This document shows positions 18,334 to 25,562 of a DNA stretch of 64,000 nt, one piece after another. Source of the stretch: Sphingomonas sp. 3P27F8 (lineage in GTDB: Bacteria; Pseudomonadota; Alphaproteobacteria; Sphingomonadales; Sphingomonadaceae); the NCBI RefSeq assembly GCF_005502745.1, contig NZ_SCNL01000010.1:62001-126000 (forward strand), in the 5' to 3' direction. Under the pieces are notes generated by a model. That model saw nothing but the letters and a program-made list of their open reading frames with translations, was not told where the DNA came from and ran no database searches. Numbering within the stretch: the stretch's first letter is position 1; each line of letters starts with the position of its first letter. The translations under genes and the position numbers were made by a program.

Positions 18334-19044
18334 ATGATGGATGACTATGCGCAGGTACCGTTCGGCGAGGATGTTGCGCCCACCGGATTCGATCTGATCG
18401 AGTTCGCCGACAACCCGGAGCCGCGCTGTGCCTGCGTGCTGCTGCTCGACGTGTCGACATCGATGCAGGGCGAAGCCATCGCTGCCCTCAATGCTGGGCT
18501 GCAGCAGTTCGCAGCGGACGTTCGCGAGGACAGCCTGGCCTCCAAACGCCTTGATATCGCTGTCGTCACGTTTGGCGACTCGGTCGATGTCGTGGCCGAG
18601 TTCGGTTCGGCCAAAGCCTTCTATCCGCAGCCGTTGAAGGCGAAGGGTAGCACCCCGATGGGCGAGGCGATCAACGTCGCGATCGATCTCGTCGCCGCGC
18701 GCCAGACGCAGTATCGCAGCGCCGGCATCACGCCCTATCGGCCGTGGATCTTCATGATTGGCGATGGAGCGCCCACGGACAGCTGGGACCGTGCCGCGCG
18801 CCGCGTCGAGGAAGGCGAGCGGCGCAATTCCTTCTCGTTCTTCGCAGTCGGCGTGGACGGTGCGGATACCAACACGCTTGAACAGATCGCGGTGAGCGCA
18901 CCGGTGATGCTGCGCGGGCTCGCGTTCGATACGATGTTCCGCTGGCTGTCGAGCTCGCTCTCGGCAGTGTCGCGCTCGACCGCGGGTCAGGCCGTGACGC
19001 TGACCAACCCGGCCGGTCCCGCCGGCTGGGCCACGATCGTCTGA
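18334..19044 (+). CDS. VWA-domain protein of a TerY-P triad
   Basis: Protein of ~236 residues that is almost entirely a von Willebrand A domain. The MIDAS motif 'DVSTSM' begins at residue 39, the MIDAS Thr is in 'GSTPMGEAI' near 108, and the third-loop Asp is in 'IFMIGDGAPTD' near 145. TerY proteins bind metal through this site. It is followed directly by a PP2C phosphatase and a kinase, the TerY-P arrangement known from comparative genomics and predicted to act in stress or phage defence. ATG 18334 has GGAAAGG 7 bases upstream; the frame is open further but without a ribosome site. Confidence 0.85.
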   Translation: MMDDYAQVPFGEDVAPTGFDLIEFADNPEPRCACVLLLDVSTSMQGEAIAALNAGLQQFAADVREDSLASKRLDIAVVTFGDSVDVVAEFGSAKAFYPQPLKAKGSTPMGEAINVAIDLVAARQTQYRSAGITPYRPWIFMIGDGAPTDSWDRAARRVEEGERRNSFSFFAVGVDGADTNTLEQIAVSAPVMLRGLAFDTMFRWLSSSLSAVSRSTAGQAVTLTNPAGPAGWATIV

Positions 19045-19046
19045 GC

Positions 19047-19802
19047 ATGCCCGGCTGGACCTGGGCGGGAGCCTCGCAGCGCGGCACCGCGCATGCGCAG
19101 GCAGGCGAGCACCGCCAGGATGCATTTTGCGTCCTGGCGGTCGAGCCCGGTTATCTGATCGCTGTTGTCTGTGACGGCGCCGGCAGCACGAAGTACGGCG
19201 GGCTCGGTGCGGCGATCGCCGCCAGGGTCCTGACCAATCGAGCGGCCGACTGGATCGCCGCAAAAGGCCGCATGCCGACCCCGTCTGAGATCGAGCTTTG
19301 GGTAGCGGAGGTCCGGCTGATGATCATCGTATCGGCCGACCGGCTCGGTTGTGCGCCGAGCCAGTTCGCCGCCACGCTGGTGTTGGCAGTCAGCGACGGG
19401 ACGAGCGCCATCACCGCGCACATCGGCGACGGGGCGATCGTTGCCAGACCAGCCGGCGACACGGCGCTAGTCGATCTGAGCTGGCCCGACAGCGGCGAGT
19501 ATGCGTCCACCACCTACTTCTTAACCGACGCCAGCCCGCGCCTGCGGATCAGCGTAATCAATCACTGCCCGATCGATCGCCTCGCGCTGCTGACCGACGG
19601 GCTCGAACGGCTTGCACTGGATTTTGCCGCTTCTGCGTCGCACCGCCCGTTCTTTGACGGGCTGTTCAGCGCAGTGGCCGCTTCAAACACCGTAGGCGCC
19701 GATCGCTCGCTATCGCACAAGCTGGCTGCATGGCTGGATTCAGCCGATGTGAATTCGCGCACCGACGACGACAAAACGCTTATCCTCGCATCCTTCGGAT
19801 GA
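19047..19802 (+). CDS. PP2C-type protein phosphatase of the TerY-P triad
   Basis: Ser/Thr phosphatase of ~251 residues of the PP2C/SpoIIE fold. The first metal Asp is in 'VVCDGAGSTKYGG' (D43), followed by 'ATLVLAVSDG', 'AHIGDGAIVA' and the late metal-binding 'DDDKTLIL'. N-terminal 'GASQRGTAHAQAGEHRQDAF' is the usual PP2C opening. It would remove phosphates placed by the adjacent kinase. It starts two bases after the VWA gene stop, and its own stop overlaps the kinase start (ATGA), so the three genes form one translationally coupled unit. Confidence 0.87.
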   Translation: MPGWTWAGASQRGTAHAQAGEHRQDAFCVLAVEPGYLIAVVCDGAGSTKYGGLGAAIAARVLTNRAADWIAAKGRMPTPSEIELWVAEVRLMIIVSADRLGCAPSQFAATLVLAVSDGTSAITAHIGDGAIVARPAGDTALVDLSWPDSGEYASTTYFLTDASPRLRISVINHCPIDRLALLTDGLERLALDFAASASHRPFFDGLFSAVAASNTVGADRSLSHKLAAWLDSADVNSRTDDDKTLILASFG

Positions 19803-21301
19803 CGGCGCCCGTAGTCTTATGCGGCGGCGCTCGCCTTCCGCTTGCAGACCGCATCGGCCGTGGTGGCGAAGGCGAAATCTACGCCGTGGCCGATGGCTCG
19901 GGACGCGCGGTCAAAGTCTATCTAAAGCCTGACGCCGCGCGCGAAATCAAGGTTCGCGCTATCATCGTCCGCAATCTCGGCGATGCTTGTTCGAACGTAA
20001 CTTTCCCGCTTGAGATCGTGCGCTACCCAGACGGCCGTTTCGCCGGCTTCACGATGCAGCAGGTTGCGGGCCACCAGCCGATCCACGAACTGATCACCAC
20101 CGCGTCGCGGCGGAAGCACTTTCCGAAGGCCGACTACAGATTTCTAGTACACGTCGCGCTGAACGTGGCCCAGATCGTGGCAAGCGCACACGCTGCCGGG
20201 GTGGTGATCGGCGACATCAATGGCAGCGGGTTTCTCGTCTCTCAGCGCGGCACCGTGACGCTCATCGATGCTGACAGCTTGCAGGTCGGTGCGCACCGCT
20301 GCCCGGTCGGCATGGCTGAGTATACGTCGCCCGAACTTCAAGGCGTTGCGTTCGGAACGGTCGATCGTACGACCGATCAAGACGCATTCGGGCTCGCCGT
20401 CATCCTATTTCAAATCCTGGCGCTCGGTCGTCATCCATTCGCGGGCGTGGTTCGCGGGCGACCAGTCCAAATCGATCAGGCGATCACCAAAGGCCAGTTT
20501 GCTTATTCACTGCTCCGCACCGTCGGGGCGACGCCACCACCCGGGGCACTGCGGCTCGACGACCTGCCCCGCGCAATCCGGCTGCTTTTCGAGCGGGCAT
20601 TTGCAGGTCGCGGTTATCCAAGGCCGACGGCAGCGGATTGGGTGGAAGCGCTTGGTGCATTGGCAAAGAGCCTGACGCCCTGCTCAAACAGGTCAGATCA
20701 TCACGTCGCGGTCGAGCGCGGATCATGTCCGTGGTGCCCGATCGAGCGCGAGACCGGCCGACCGATCTTTGTTGGCGGGATAAACACATCTGACGTTCAG
20801 CGCGTGGCATCGCCTTCGAAGATGGAGGATGTCGTTGCTGAGGCTATCCAGCATGCCAAGCGCTATGCCGGTGAAGCCGTTATGCCGATGTGGTCCCGAC
20901 CGCCCGCCGCCCCGGGCAAGTCGGCCAGGAAAGCGCTCGCGACGATCGACGGCAGGGTCGGTCAGTCGCCCCCTTCCCTCCGCGCGCTGCAGTTGGGGTC
21001 AGGGTTGGTCGACAAATTTATCGGGCGGAACGACGTTGCCCAGCGAACGGCAAGCCGAGCCTTGAATGAATGGCGATCACGGCTCGGCGTCTGGGATATC
21101 GCCAAGCTGATCGACCAGTTGCGTGAGCAGTCGGAGCAGCTCGATCGCCTCCAGATGAATAGGGCAGTCGTGGTCGCGCGAGCCACGGCGAGCGGCGGGT
21201 CTACGCCTCTCGTTCGGTTGCGCGTACGCAACCTTGCGCAATTCAGCATGACGATCTGGAACTGGGCGCAGCAGCGCCGCACTGTTCGTAACTACCTATA
21301 A
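19799..21301 (+). CDS. Protein kinase of the TerY-P triad
   Basis: Kinase-like protein of ~500 residues. Visible are the glycine-rich loop 'IGRGGEGEIYAV' near residue 20, the VAIK-type Lys in 'AVKVY', a catalytic-loop equivalent 'GVVIGDINGSGFLV' near 140 (Asp and Asn kept, His-Arg lost), and 'VTLIDADSLQ' in place of DFG. 'AEYTSPELQG' stands in for the APE region. After the kinase domain lies a Cys pair 'SCPWC' near residue 315, possibly zinc-binding, and a long helical tail. ATG 19799 overlaps the phosphatase stop. A hairpin terminator follows at 21341. Confidence 0.86.
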   Translation: MTAPVVLCGGARLPLADRIGRGGEGEIYAVADGSGRAVKVYLKPDAAREIKVRAIIVRNLGDACSNVTFPLEIVRYPDGRFAGFTMQQVAGHQPIHELITTASRRKHFPKADYRFLVHVALNVAQIVASAHAAGVVIGDINGSGFLVSQRGTVTLIDADSLQVGAHRCPVGMAEYTSPELQGVAFGTVDRTTDQDAFGLAVILFQILALGRHPFAGVVRGRPVQIDQAITKGQFAYSLLRTVGATPPPGALRLDDLPRAIRLLFERAFAGRGYPRPTAADWVEALGALAKSLTPCSNRSDHHVAVERGSCPWCPIERETGRPIFVGGINTSDVQRVASPSKMEDVVAEAIQHAKRYAGEAVMPMWSRPPAAPGKSARKALATIDGRVGQSPPSLRALQLGSGLVDKFIGRNDVAQRTASRALNEWRSRLGVWDIAKLIDQLREQSEQLDRLQMNRAVVVARATASGGSTPLVRLRVRNLAQFSMTIWNWAQQRRTVRNYL

Positions 21302-21340
21302 CAAGGCTGCGAGAAGCGAAGCGCCGAGCGGCCGATCCTT

Positions 21341-21363
21341 GGCTTCACGCCCCGCGTGAAGCC
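21341..21363. terminator. Hairpin terminator after the TerY-P operon
   Basis: GGCTTCACGC (21341-21350) and GCGTGAAGCC (21354-21363) make a perfect 10-bp stem with a 3-base loop, 40 bases after the kinase stop. No T-tract follows. It separates the triad from the converging regulator gene. Confidence 0.6.
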
Positions 21364-21472
21364 CCATCCTGTGTCAAATTTTCCGCTGTCCGAAACAAGG
21401 AGAGGCATCACACGACACCACCTGACGTGACATAACGCAACGTAACGCCACGAAGCATATTGCAGCGCGGCG

Positions 21473-22117
21473 CTACCAAAACCTATCTAATGGGAACGGC
21501 GGAAGCTCAGCGGTATCGTCAAAAACTGGAATGCGCGGCACTGGCAGCAACGCCGCTGCGGGCAGCGGACTGCGATACTTCCTGGCGATGCGACCTAGCC
21601 ACGTGAGGGGGTCATCCGCTTTGAGATAGGCTGCCATATCGGCAGCGTCGTCAAAGCCCAATGCCTTGGCGTACGGCTCGCTAACACCGCCACCGTCATC
21701 ATCCTCGAAACGGCGGCCGACAAAGGCGAACGGCGCCAGCAATCCGCGCTCGAACGATGATAGCGACGCGATGCTGCCCCCCGCTTTGCTCACAACTTCT
21801 GCTAGCGTCTGATCCGATGCGAGTCGCGCGGCGCGAGCGCGGGGGCCGCGCTGCCAGCGATCTGGTTCGTCGAGTTCCCAGCCTTTGATCGATGGTAGGT
21901 CTGGTCCCAGCACCTCGTCACGCATCAGCGCCCGCACAAGTTGCAAGCTGGCCGTCGTCTTCTTGCTCTCTAGCCTGGCAATCGTCTTGCGGTTGACGCC
22001 AGCTTTGGCGGCCAGGCGACTTCGCGACCATTTACGCTTTTCCCGCGCCGCCATGACGAACTCGCCGAATTTGGCGGGCAGGGCTTCGCGGGGGAACGGC
22101 GTCTTCGGACACGGCAT
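21473..22117 (-). CDS. XRE-type helix-turn-helix regulator
   Basis: Protein of ~214 residues with an N-terminal HTH ('KRKWSRSRLAAKAGVNRKTIARLES', positions about 25-50). A second HTH-like segment lies further on ('SDQTLAEVVSKAGGSIASLSSFERG'), and the tail is proline-rich. It is divergent from the transfer-type operon at 22196, with a short AT-richer gap between them, so it is a natural candidate to repress that operon and itself. The start is uncertain: ATG 22117 gives a normal XRE N-terminus, while ATG 22156 adds 13 residues. Neither has a good ribosome site. Confidence 0.7.
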   Translation of the reverse strand: MPCPKTPFPREALPAKFGEFVMAAREKRKWSRSRLAAKAGVNRKTIARLESKKTTASLQLVRALMRDEVLGPDLPSIKGWELDEPDRWQRGPRARAARLASDQTLAEVVSKAGGSIASLSSFERGLLAPFAFVGRRFEDDDGGGVSEPYAKALGFDDAADMAAYLKADDPLTWLGRIARKYRSPLPAAALLPVPRIPVFDDTAELPPFPLDRFW

Positions 22118-22195
22118 GACAGCGGTATAACATACTTCAACAACAAAATGGGACATCTTTCTACAAATTGGATTGTCTCGACATAAAACGTGGGA

Positions 22196-22720
22196 ATGAA
22201 CCCTAACCCACCCCCTCGCCCGCCCGCGAATGTCGGCAAGCGCCGGCAGATCGACCGCGCCACGCTGCACCAGGCGCTGGCCGAGCAGCAACGCCGCGAC
22301 GCCGAGACGCCGCCAGCGAACCTGCTTACCACGATGGGCGCCATCCGGCTGCTCGGCGATCTCATCCTCGATCGTCACGCTCGCGGTTGGACCGACCCGA
22401 TGCTGGTCACGCAACTCCGCGAGATGGGGGTCGAGATCAGCGCCGACACGCTGCGGGTATATCGCGGCAGACTGAAGGAGGAACGCGCGGCGCAAAGCGA
22501 CACTTTGCCCACACCCGCGCCTGCGCCGCGACCGACGATCGCCCCATCGGTACCTCCGCGATCGCCCGCGTCGCCACAATCGCACGCGGCGTCAGCGAAG
22601 CCAGTTGGTGCAGCTGATGCTGACAGTGGTCCCGCAACGCCCCCCAGCGAAAGCAGCGCGGCGAGCCCGACGGACTGTGCGAGCTTCAGCAGAACCGTGA
22701 ATTTCGACGACCAGGTCTGA
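22196..22720 (+). CDS. Winged-helix-like DNA-binding protein, TraK/KfrA-like (tentative)
   Basis: Protein of ~174 residues. The first ~100 residues read as a small DNA-binding domain ('AIRLLGDLILDRHARGWTD', then 'LVTQLREMGVEISADTLRVY'). The remainder is a low-complexity Pro/Ala/Ser tail. The GWT...L...G..IS..TLR..L pattern resembles TraK-type proteins that bind the transfer origin or partition region of conjugative elements. It heads a three-gene run with a ParA-like ATPase and a tail-anchored protein, the order traK-traL-traM of IncP-like systems, which supports this reading by context. Start codon may be GTG 22190 or ATG 22196. Confidence 0.6.
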   Translation: MNPNPPPRPPANVGKRRQIDRATLHQALAEQQRRDAETPPANLLTTMGAIRLLGDLILDRHARGWTDPMLVTQLREMGVEISADTLRVYRGRLKEERAAQSDTLPTPAPAPRPTIAPSVPPRSPASPQSHAASAKPVGAADADSGPATPPSESSAASPTDCASFSRTVNFDDQV

Positions 22721-22738
22721 TCATCAATGAGGAGAATT

Positions 22739-23578
22739 ATGATGACGAAGTACAAGCGTATCGCGCTCTACGGCAGCAAGGATAAAGGTGGCGCGGGCCT
22801 GTCGACCGCACTGCTTGGAATGACGACTGTATTGCGCGCAACGGGGCGCGATGCATTCGGCGTGCTGGCGATCGATGCCGACGGGTTTAGCCGCACGTTC
22901 ACCCAGCGGCTGGGACAGCGGGACGATGGCGGCGCGCTGTTGCGCGACCAGGATCCGTTGACCGGCGTTGGTCAGGCGGATTTGTTCGCCCGCGATGGCG
23001 CGGCGCCGATCTTCGATGCAATCGAATCGGACGCGCGGGCGGTCGTGGTCGACACCCCTGCCGGCGGGCTCACACAGTCCTCGCGGCTAAGTGTGAACTT
23101 GACCGGCCGCGATTTAGTTCGTCACTGCGTCGAGAACGATCGCACCGCTGTCATCCTCGTGCCGTTCGGGCCCAACATGGCCTCGATCCGCGGTGTCGCG
23201 GACGCTATCCAGACGTTCGGCCCCGACGCGACGTACGTGGCCGTCAGAAGCTCGGTCGGGGTCGAGGAAGCCGACTATCGGCTGTGGGACACCCACGGGT
23301 TCTCCGATCGCTATGGGCGCAATGTCGGTGGCCGCACGCGCAAGCTGTTCGAGGAGGCCGGCGGCCGGCTGATCGTTGCACCCGCGCTCGCGGCGGGCGC
23401 CAACGCGGTCGCCGAGGCGATGAGCCTCACCTATGGTGACGCCGTCACCTACCGGCAGGCACCGTGGAAAATCTATGACGCCGCAAACGTCCGCAACTGG
23501 CTCAACAGCTGGATGGATCAGTTGCGCTCCATCGCCGACACGCTCGGCATGGAAGACGTCGAGTGCAAGGCATATTGA
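22739..23578 (+). CDS. ParA/TraL-like ATPase with altered Walker A
   Basis: P-loop protein of ~279 residues of the MinD/ParA class. The deviant Walker A reads 'KDKGGAGLST' near residue 12. The signature Lys is kept, but the P-loop Lys just before Ser-Thr is Leu. Walker A' 'VLAIDADG' and Walker B 'AVVVDTPAGG' follow. The altered P-loop suggests weak or lost ATP hydrolysis, or a changed nucleotide-binding mode. GAGGAG at 22729-22734 supports ATG 22739. The stop overlaps the next start (ATGA-type), so it is coupled to the tail-anchored protein. Confidence 0.72.
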   Translation: MMTKYKRIALYGSKDKGGAGLSTALLGMTTVLRATGRDAFGVLAIDADGFSRTFTQRLGQRDDGGALLRDQDPLTGVGQADLFARDGAAPIFDAIESDARAVVVDTPAGGLTQSSRLSVNLTGRDLVRHCVENDRTAVILVPFGPNMASIRGVADAIQTFGPDATYVAVRSSVGVEEADYRLWDTHGFSDRYGRNVGGRTRKLFEEAGGRLIVAPALAAGANAVAEAMSLTYGDAVTYRQAPWKIYDAANVRNWLNSWMDQLRSIADTLGMEDVECKAY

Positions 23579-24225
23579 TGACCACCGAAGACAACGGGGG
23601 GGCAATGCCGCCCGTCTCCGCCCGCAAGCTCCTCGAGCGCTTCTATTACGGTCACAGCGACGAGGTCGAGGCGATCCTGCGCTTCGCGCACGAGCGTCGG
23701 CTCGCCGACGATGATGCGGTGTTCCTGTTGACCGCGATCCTCAAGGGCAACGAAAATCTCGTGGGCTATATCCTGCAGGCCATCGCCGCGTCCGACGAGG
23801 TGGTGGATAATTCGCGCGAGGCCGGCAAGGAACTCCGCGCGCTCGCGCTACGGCTTGCCACTTACATGGAGCAGGCCGCCACTCGCAGCATTGCGAAGCT
23901 CAACATCGCTGCGGATCGGATGAGCGCGGTGGCGCTTCAAACCGAAAATCTTTGCGCCGCGATCCTCGCCGCCAGCCAGGATCTGGTTCGCGTTGAAGGC
24001 GTACTCGGTCGTGCGGTGGAGCTGCAGGACGGCAAATCCGGACTGGATCGGCTCATCGACCATATCCGGCGCCAGGCGCTCGCCGATATTCGTGACCATC
24101 ATGCCGATCTCATCGAGGAACTGTCGCAAAGTGTGTCGCGCGAGGCTTGGGCTATCCACGCCTATGGGGTCACGACCCTGCTTATGATTCTGGGGTTCGT
24201 CGTGCTCACTTTCTTCTTGCGCTAA
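23578..24225 (+). CDS. Helical tail-anchored protein (TraM-like by context)
   Basis: Protein of ~215 residues, mostly alpha-helical with coiled-coil character in the middle (about 60-190), and one C-terminal membrane helix ('VTTLLMILGFVVLTFFLR'). No catalytic motif seen. It starts within the stop codon of the ParA-like gene. In IncP-type transfer regions a small protein with this position follows TraL, so a TraM-like role is suggested by order only. I do not recognise the family from sequence alone. Confidence 0.65.
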   Translation: MTTEDNGGAMPPVSARKLLERFYYGHSDEVEAILRFAHERRLADDDAVFLLTAILKGNENLVGYILQAIAASDEVVDNSREAGKELRALALRLATYMEQAATRSIAKLNIAADRMSAVALQTENLCAAILAASQDLVRVEGVLGRAVELQDGKSGLDRLIDHIRRQALADIRDHHADLIEELSQSVSREAWAIHAYGVTTLLMILGFVVLTFFLR

Positions 24226-24423
24226 AGTCGCGGCAGGAAAGGCCACAATCCAGCAAGTCGCCCTTGGCGTGAGGCGCCAGAAGCGAAACGCTGTCACCCA
24301 TCAGTCGGCCCGCCAGCAAAAATATCAGCGCAATCCCTAACCGCGCAGCCGCTTACGCACTCTTGGAGCGATCACCAGCACATGCTCCGCTGAACCCTCC
24401 ACGCGGCGCCGTGTAAACTCAGC

Positions 24424-24450
24424 AAAGGGCCACAGCGAAGGCCCCCTTTT
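24424..24450. terminator. Rho-independent-type terminator
   Basis: AAAGGGCC (24424-24431), 8-base loop, then GGCCCCCTTTT (24440-24450) with a short T-run. It lies 199 bases downstream of the tail-anchored protein gene. It reads best on the plus strand. Confidence 0.55.
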
Positions 24451-24723
24451 GTTGGCCATACTCTATCCGCTTTACTTTCTCCGAAATTTACACAGACCGT
24501 GCAAAACCCACCAAACTGCGCCGCTCCGAGGATGATGGCCACTGTGACAGGTGCGCGTGACGGACTGGCTGGCTGTGCGCGCAGTCGGCGCCGAACCACG
24601 CTCTGGTCGCTTGCCCCTTTTTTGCAGGGGAATAAGAAGGTGGAATCACAAATAGAGGTCGAATAGTGGCCCACCACGATCTCGAGCCCCGCGGATTTGC
24701 GCGGTTTTGCCGGTGCGCGCCCT

Positions 24724-24840
24724 ATCCGGCTCTCACGCCAGTACGAATCCAAGACGATCCTGATCGAGGATCAGGCGTCAGGCACGCAATTCATCCAGGC
24801 CCTCCGTCACGAACAGCCGCAAGGTGTAGCCGTGGCTTTC
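24724..24840 (+). pseudogene. Remnant of a phage terminase large subunit
   Basis: One frame reads 'YESKTILIEDQASGTQFIQ' and 'ALRHE'. This matches the conserved 'ILIEDKASGTQLIQ.L' block of the C-terminal nuclease domain in a common family of phage large terminases. Only about 40 residues are left, without the rest of the domain or a start. It shows that prophage or transducing-type DNA was once here. Confidence 0.6.
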
Positions 24841-24965
24841 GTCAGTCGATCAATGAACCTGGGTTTAGTCGATCATAAAGAAGATGCATCGACAAGCTAG
24901 GTGCTGCCGCGATCGAACCGACCTACTCCCTTAAGCGCGCACATTTGCGACCCAATCGCAATAAT

Positions 24966-25562
24966 TTACCAAATCCTATTGAACGTCCTAAATTTTGGAC
25001 GCGGCAAGCGCTCAAAAATGCTGCTTGGATCGCCGTATCCGAGCGTCAAGATGAAATTTGTCCTTATGTGCGGACTGCCTACGAAGAAAGCCTCATCGAC
25101 CTTGGCATTGTCAAATCCGGACATCGGTCCCGTGTCTAAGCCGAGCGCACGAGCCGCAATGATCAAATACGCCCCCTGAAGCGTCCCGTTACGGAAGGCC
25201 GACGTTTCGCGCAAAGCAGCATCGTGTTCGAACCAACTCTTCGCAGTCTGATTATGCGGGAAAAGGCTTGGTAGATGGTTGTGAAAATGATTGTCCGTGG
25301 CTAGAATTACGGTCGCAGGTGCCGACAGTATTTTCGGCTCGTTTTGGGCGCTGACGCAGGCGGCGAGTTTGCGCTTCGCTGCATCTGACAAACACCAAAC
25401 TAAGCGAGCAGGAAGCTGATTTGCTGAGGTGGGGCCCCATTTCATCAGATCCCAGATGGCGTGGCACGTTTCTTCGTCTATCGGCTTGTTTAAATAGCCA
25501 TTGTAACTTCGCGCTGTCCTGAACAGCATATCGAGCGCCGCGTCGTCCAACGGAGCGTTCAT
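24966..25562 (-). CDS. Malonic semialdehyde reductase-like nitroreductase (RutE/HadB family)
   Basis: FMN nitroreductase-fold protein of ~198 residues in the RutE family. The text includes 'ALDMLFRTARSYNGYLNKPIDEE', 'WGPTSANQLPARLVW' (FMN contact), 'SWFEHDAALRETSAFRNGTLQGAYLIIAARALGLD' region and 'TLGYGDPSSIF'. RutE reduces malonic semialdehyde to 3-hydroxypropionate, and relatives act in other catabolic routes. The last residues differ from the usual family ending, and the gene stops close to the presumed left junction of the catabolic block. ATG 25562 overlaps the stop of the quinohemoprotein gene upstream (ATGA), so the two are co-translated. Confidence 0.83.
   Translation of the reverse strand: MNAPLDDAALDMLFRTARSYNGYLNKPIDEETCHAIWDLMKWGPTSANQLPARLVWCLSDAAKRKLAACVSAQNEPKILSAPATVILATDNHFHNHLPSLFPHNQTAKSWFEHDAALRETSAFRNGTLQGAYLIIAARALGLDTGPMSGFDNAKVDEAFFVGSPHIRTNFILTLGYGDPSSIFERLPRPKFRTFNRIW

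Larger units (their letters stand above)
24226..24965. other. Island end without intact genes
   Basis: 740 bases containing one terminator hairpin, a second short hairpin around CCCCT/AGGGG at about 24614-24630, and a terminase remnant (listed). The open frame 24372-24752 (-) overlies the hairpins and has no motif. This is probably the right-hand junction of the tRNA-linked island. Confidence 0.45.

Noticed and set aside
21424..21456. Iteron-like short repeats (TAACGCAACG / TAACGCCACG)
   Set aside because: Only two imperfect units and no replication initiator gene nearby, so not called as an origin.
24372..24752. 126-residue minus-strand open frame
   Set aside because: It overlies a terminator hairpin and the terminase remnant, and has no motif or ribosome site.
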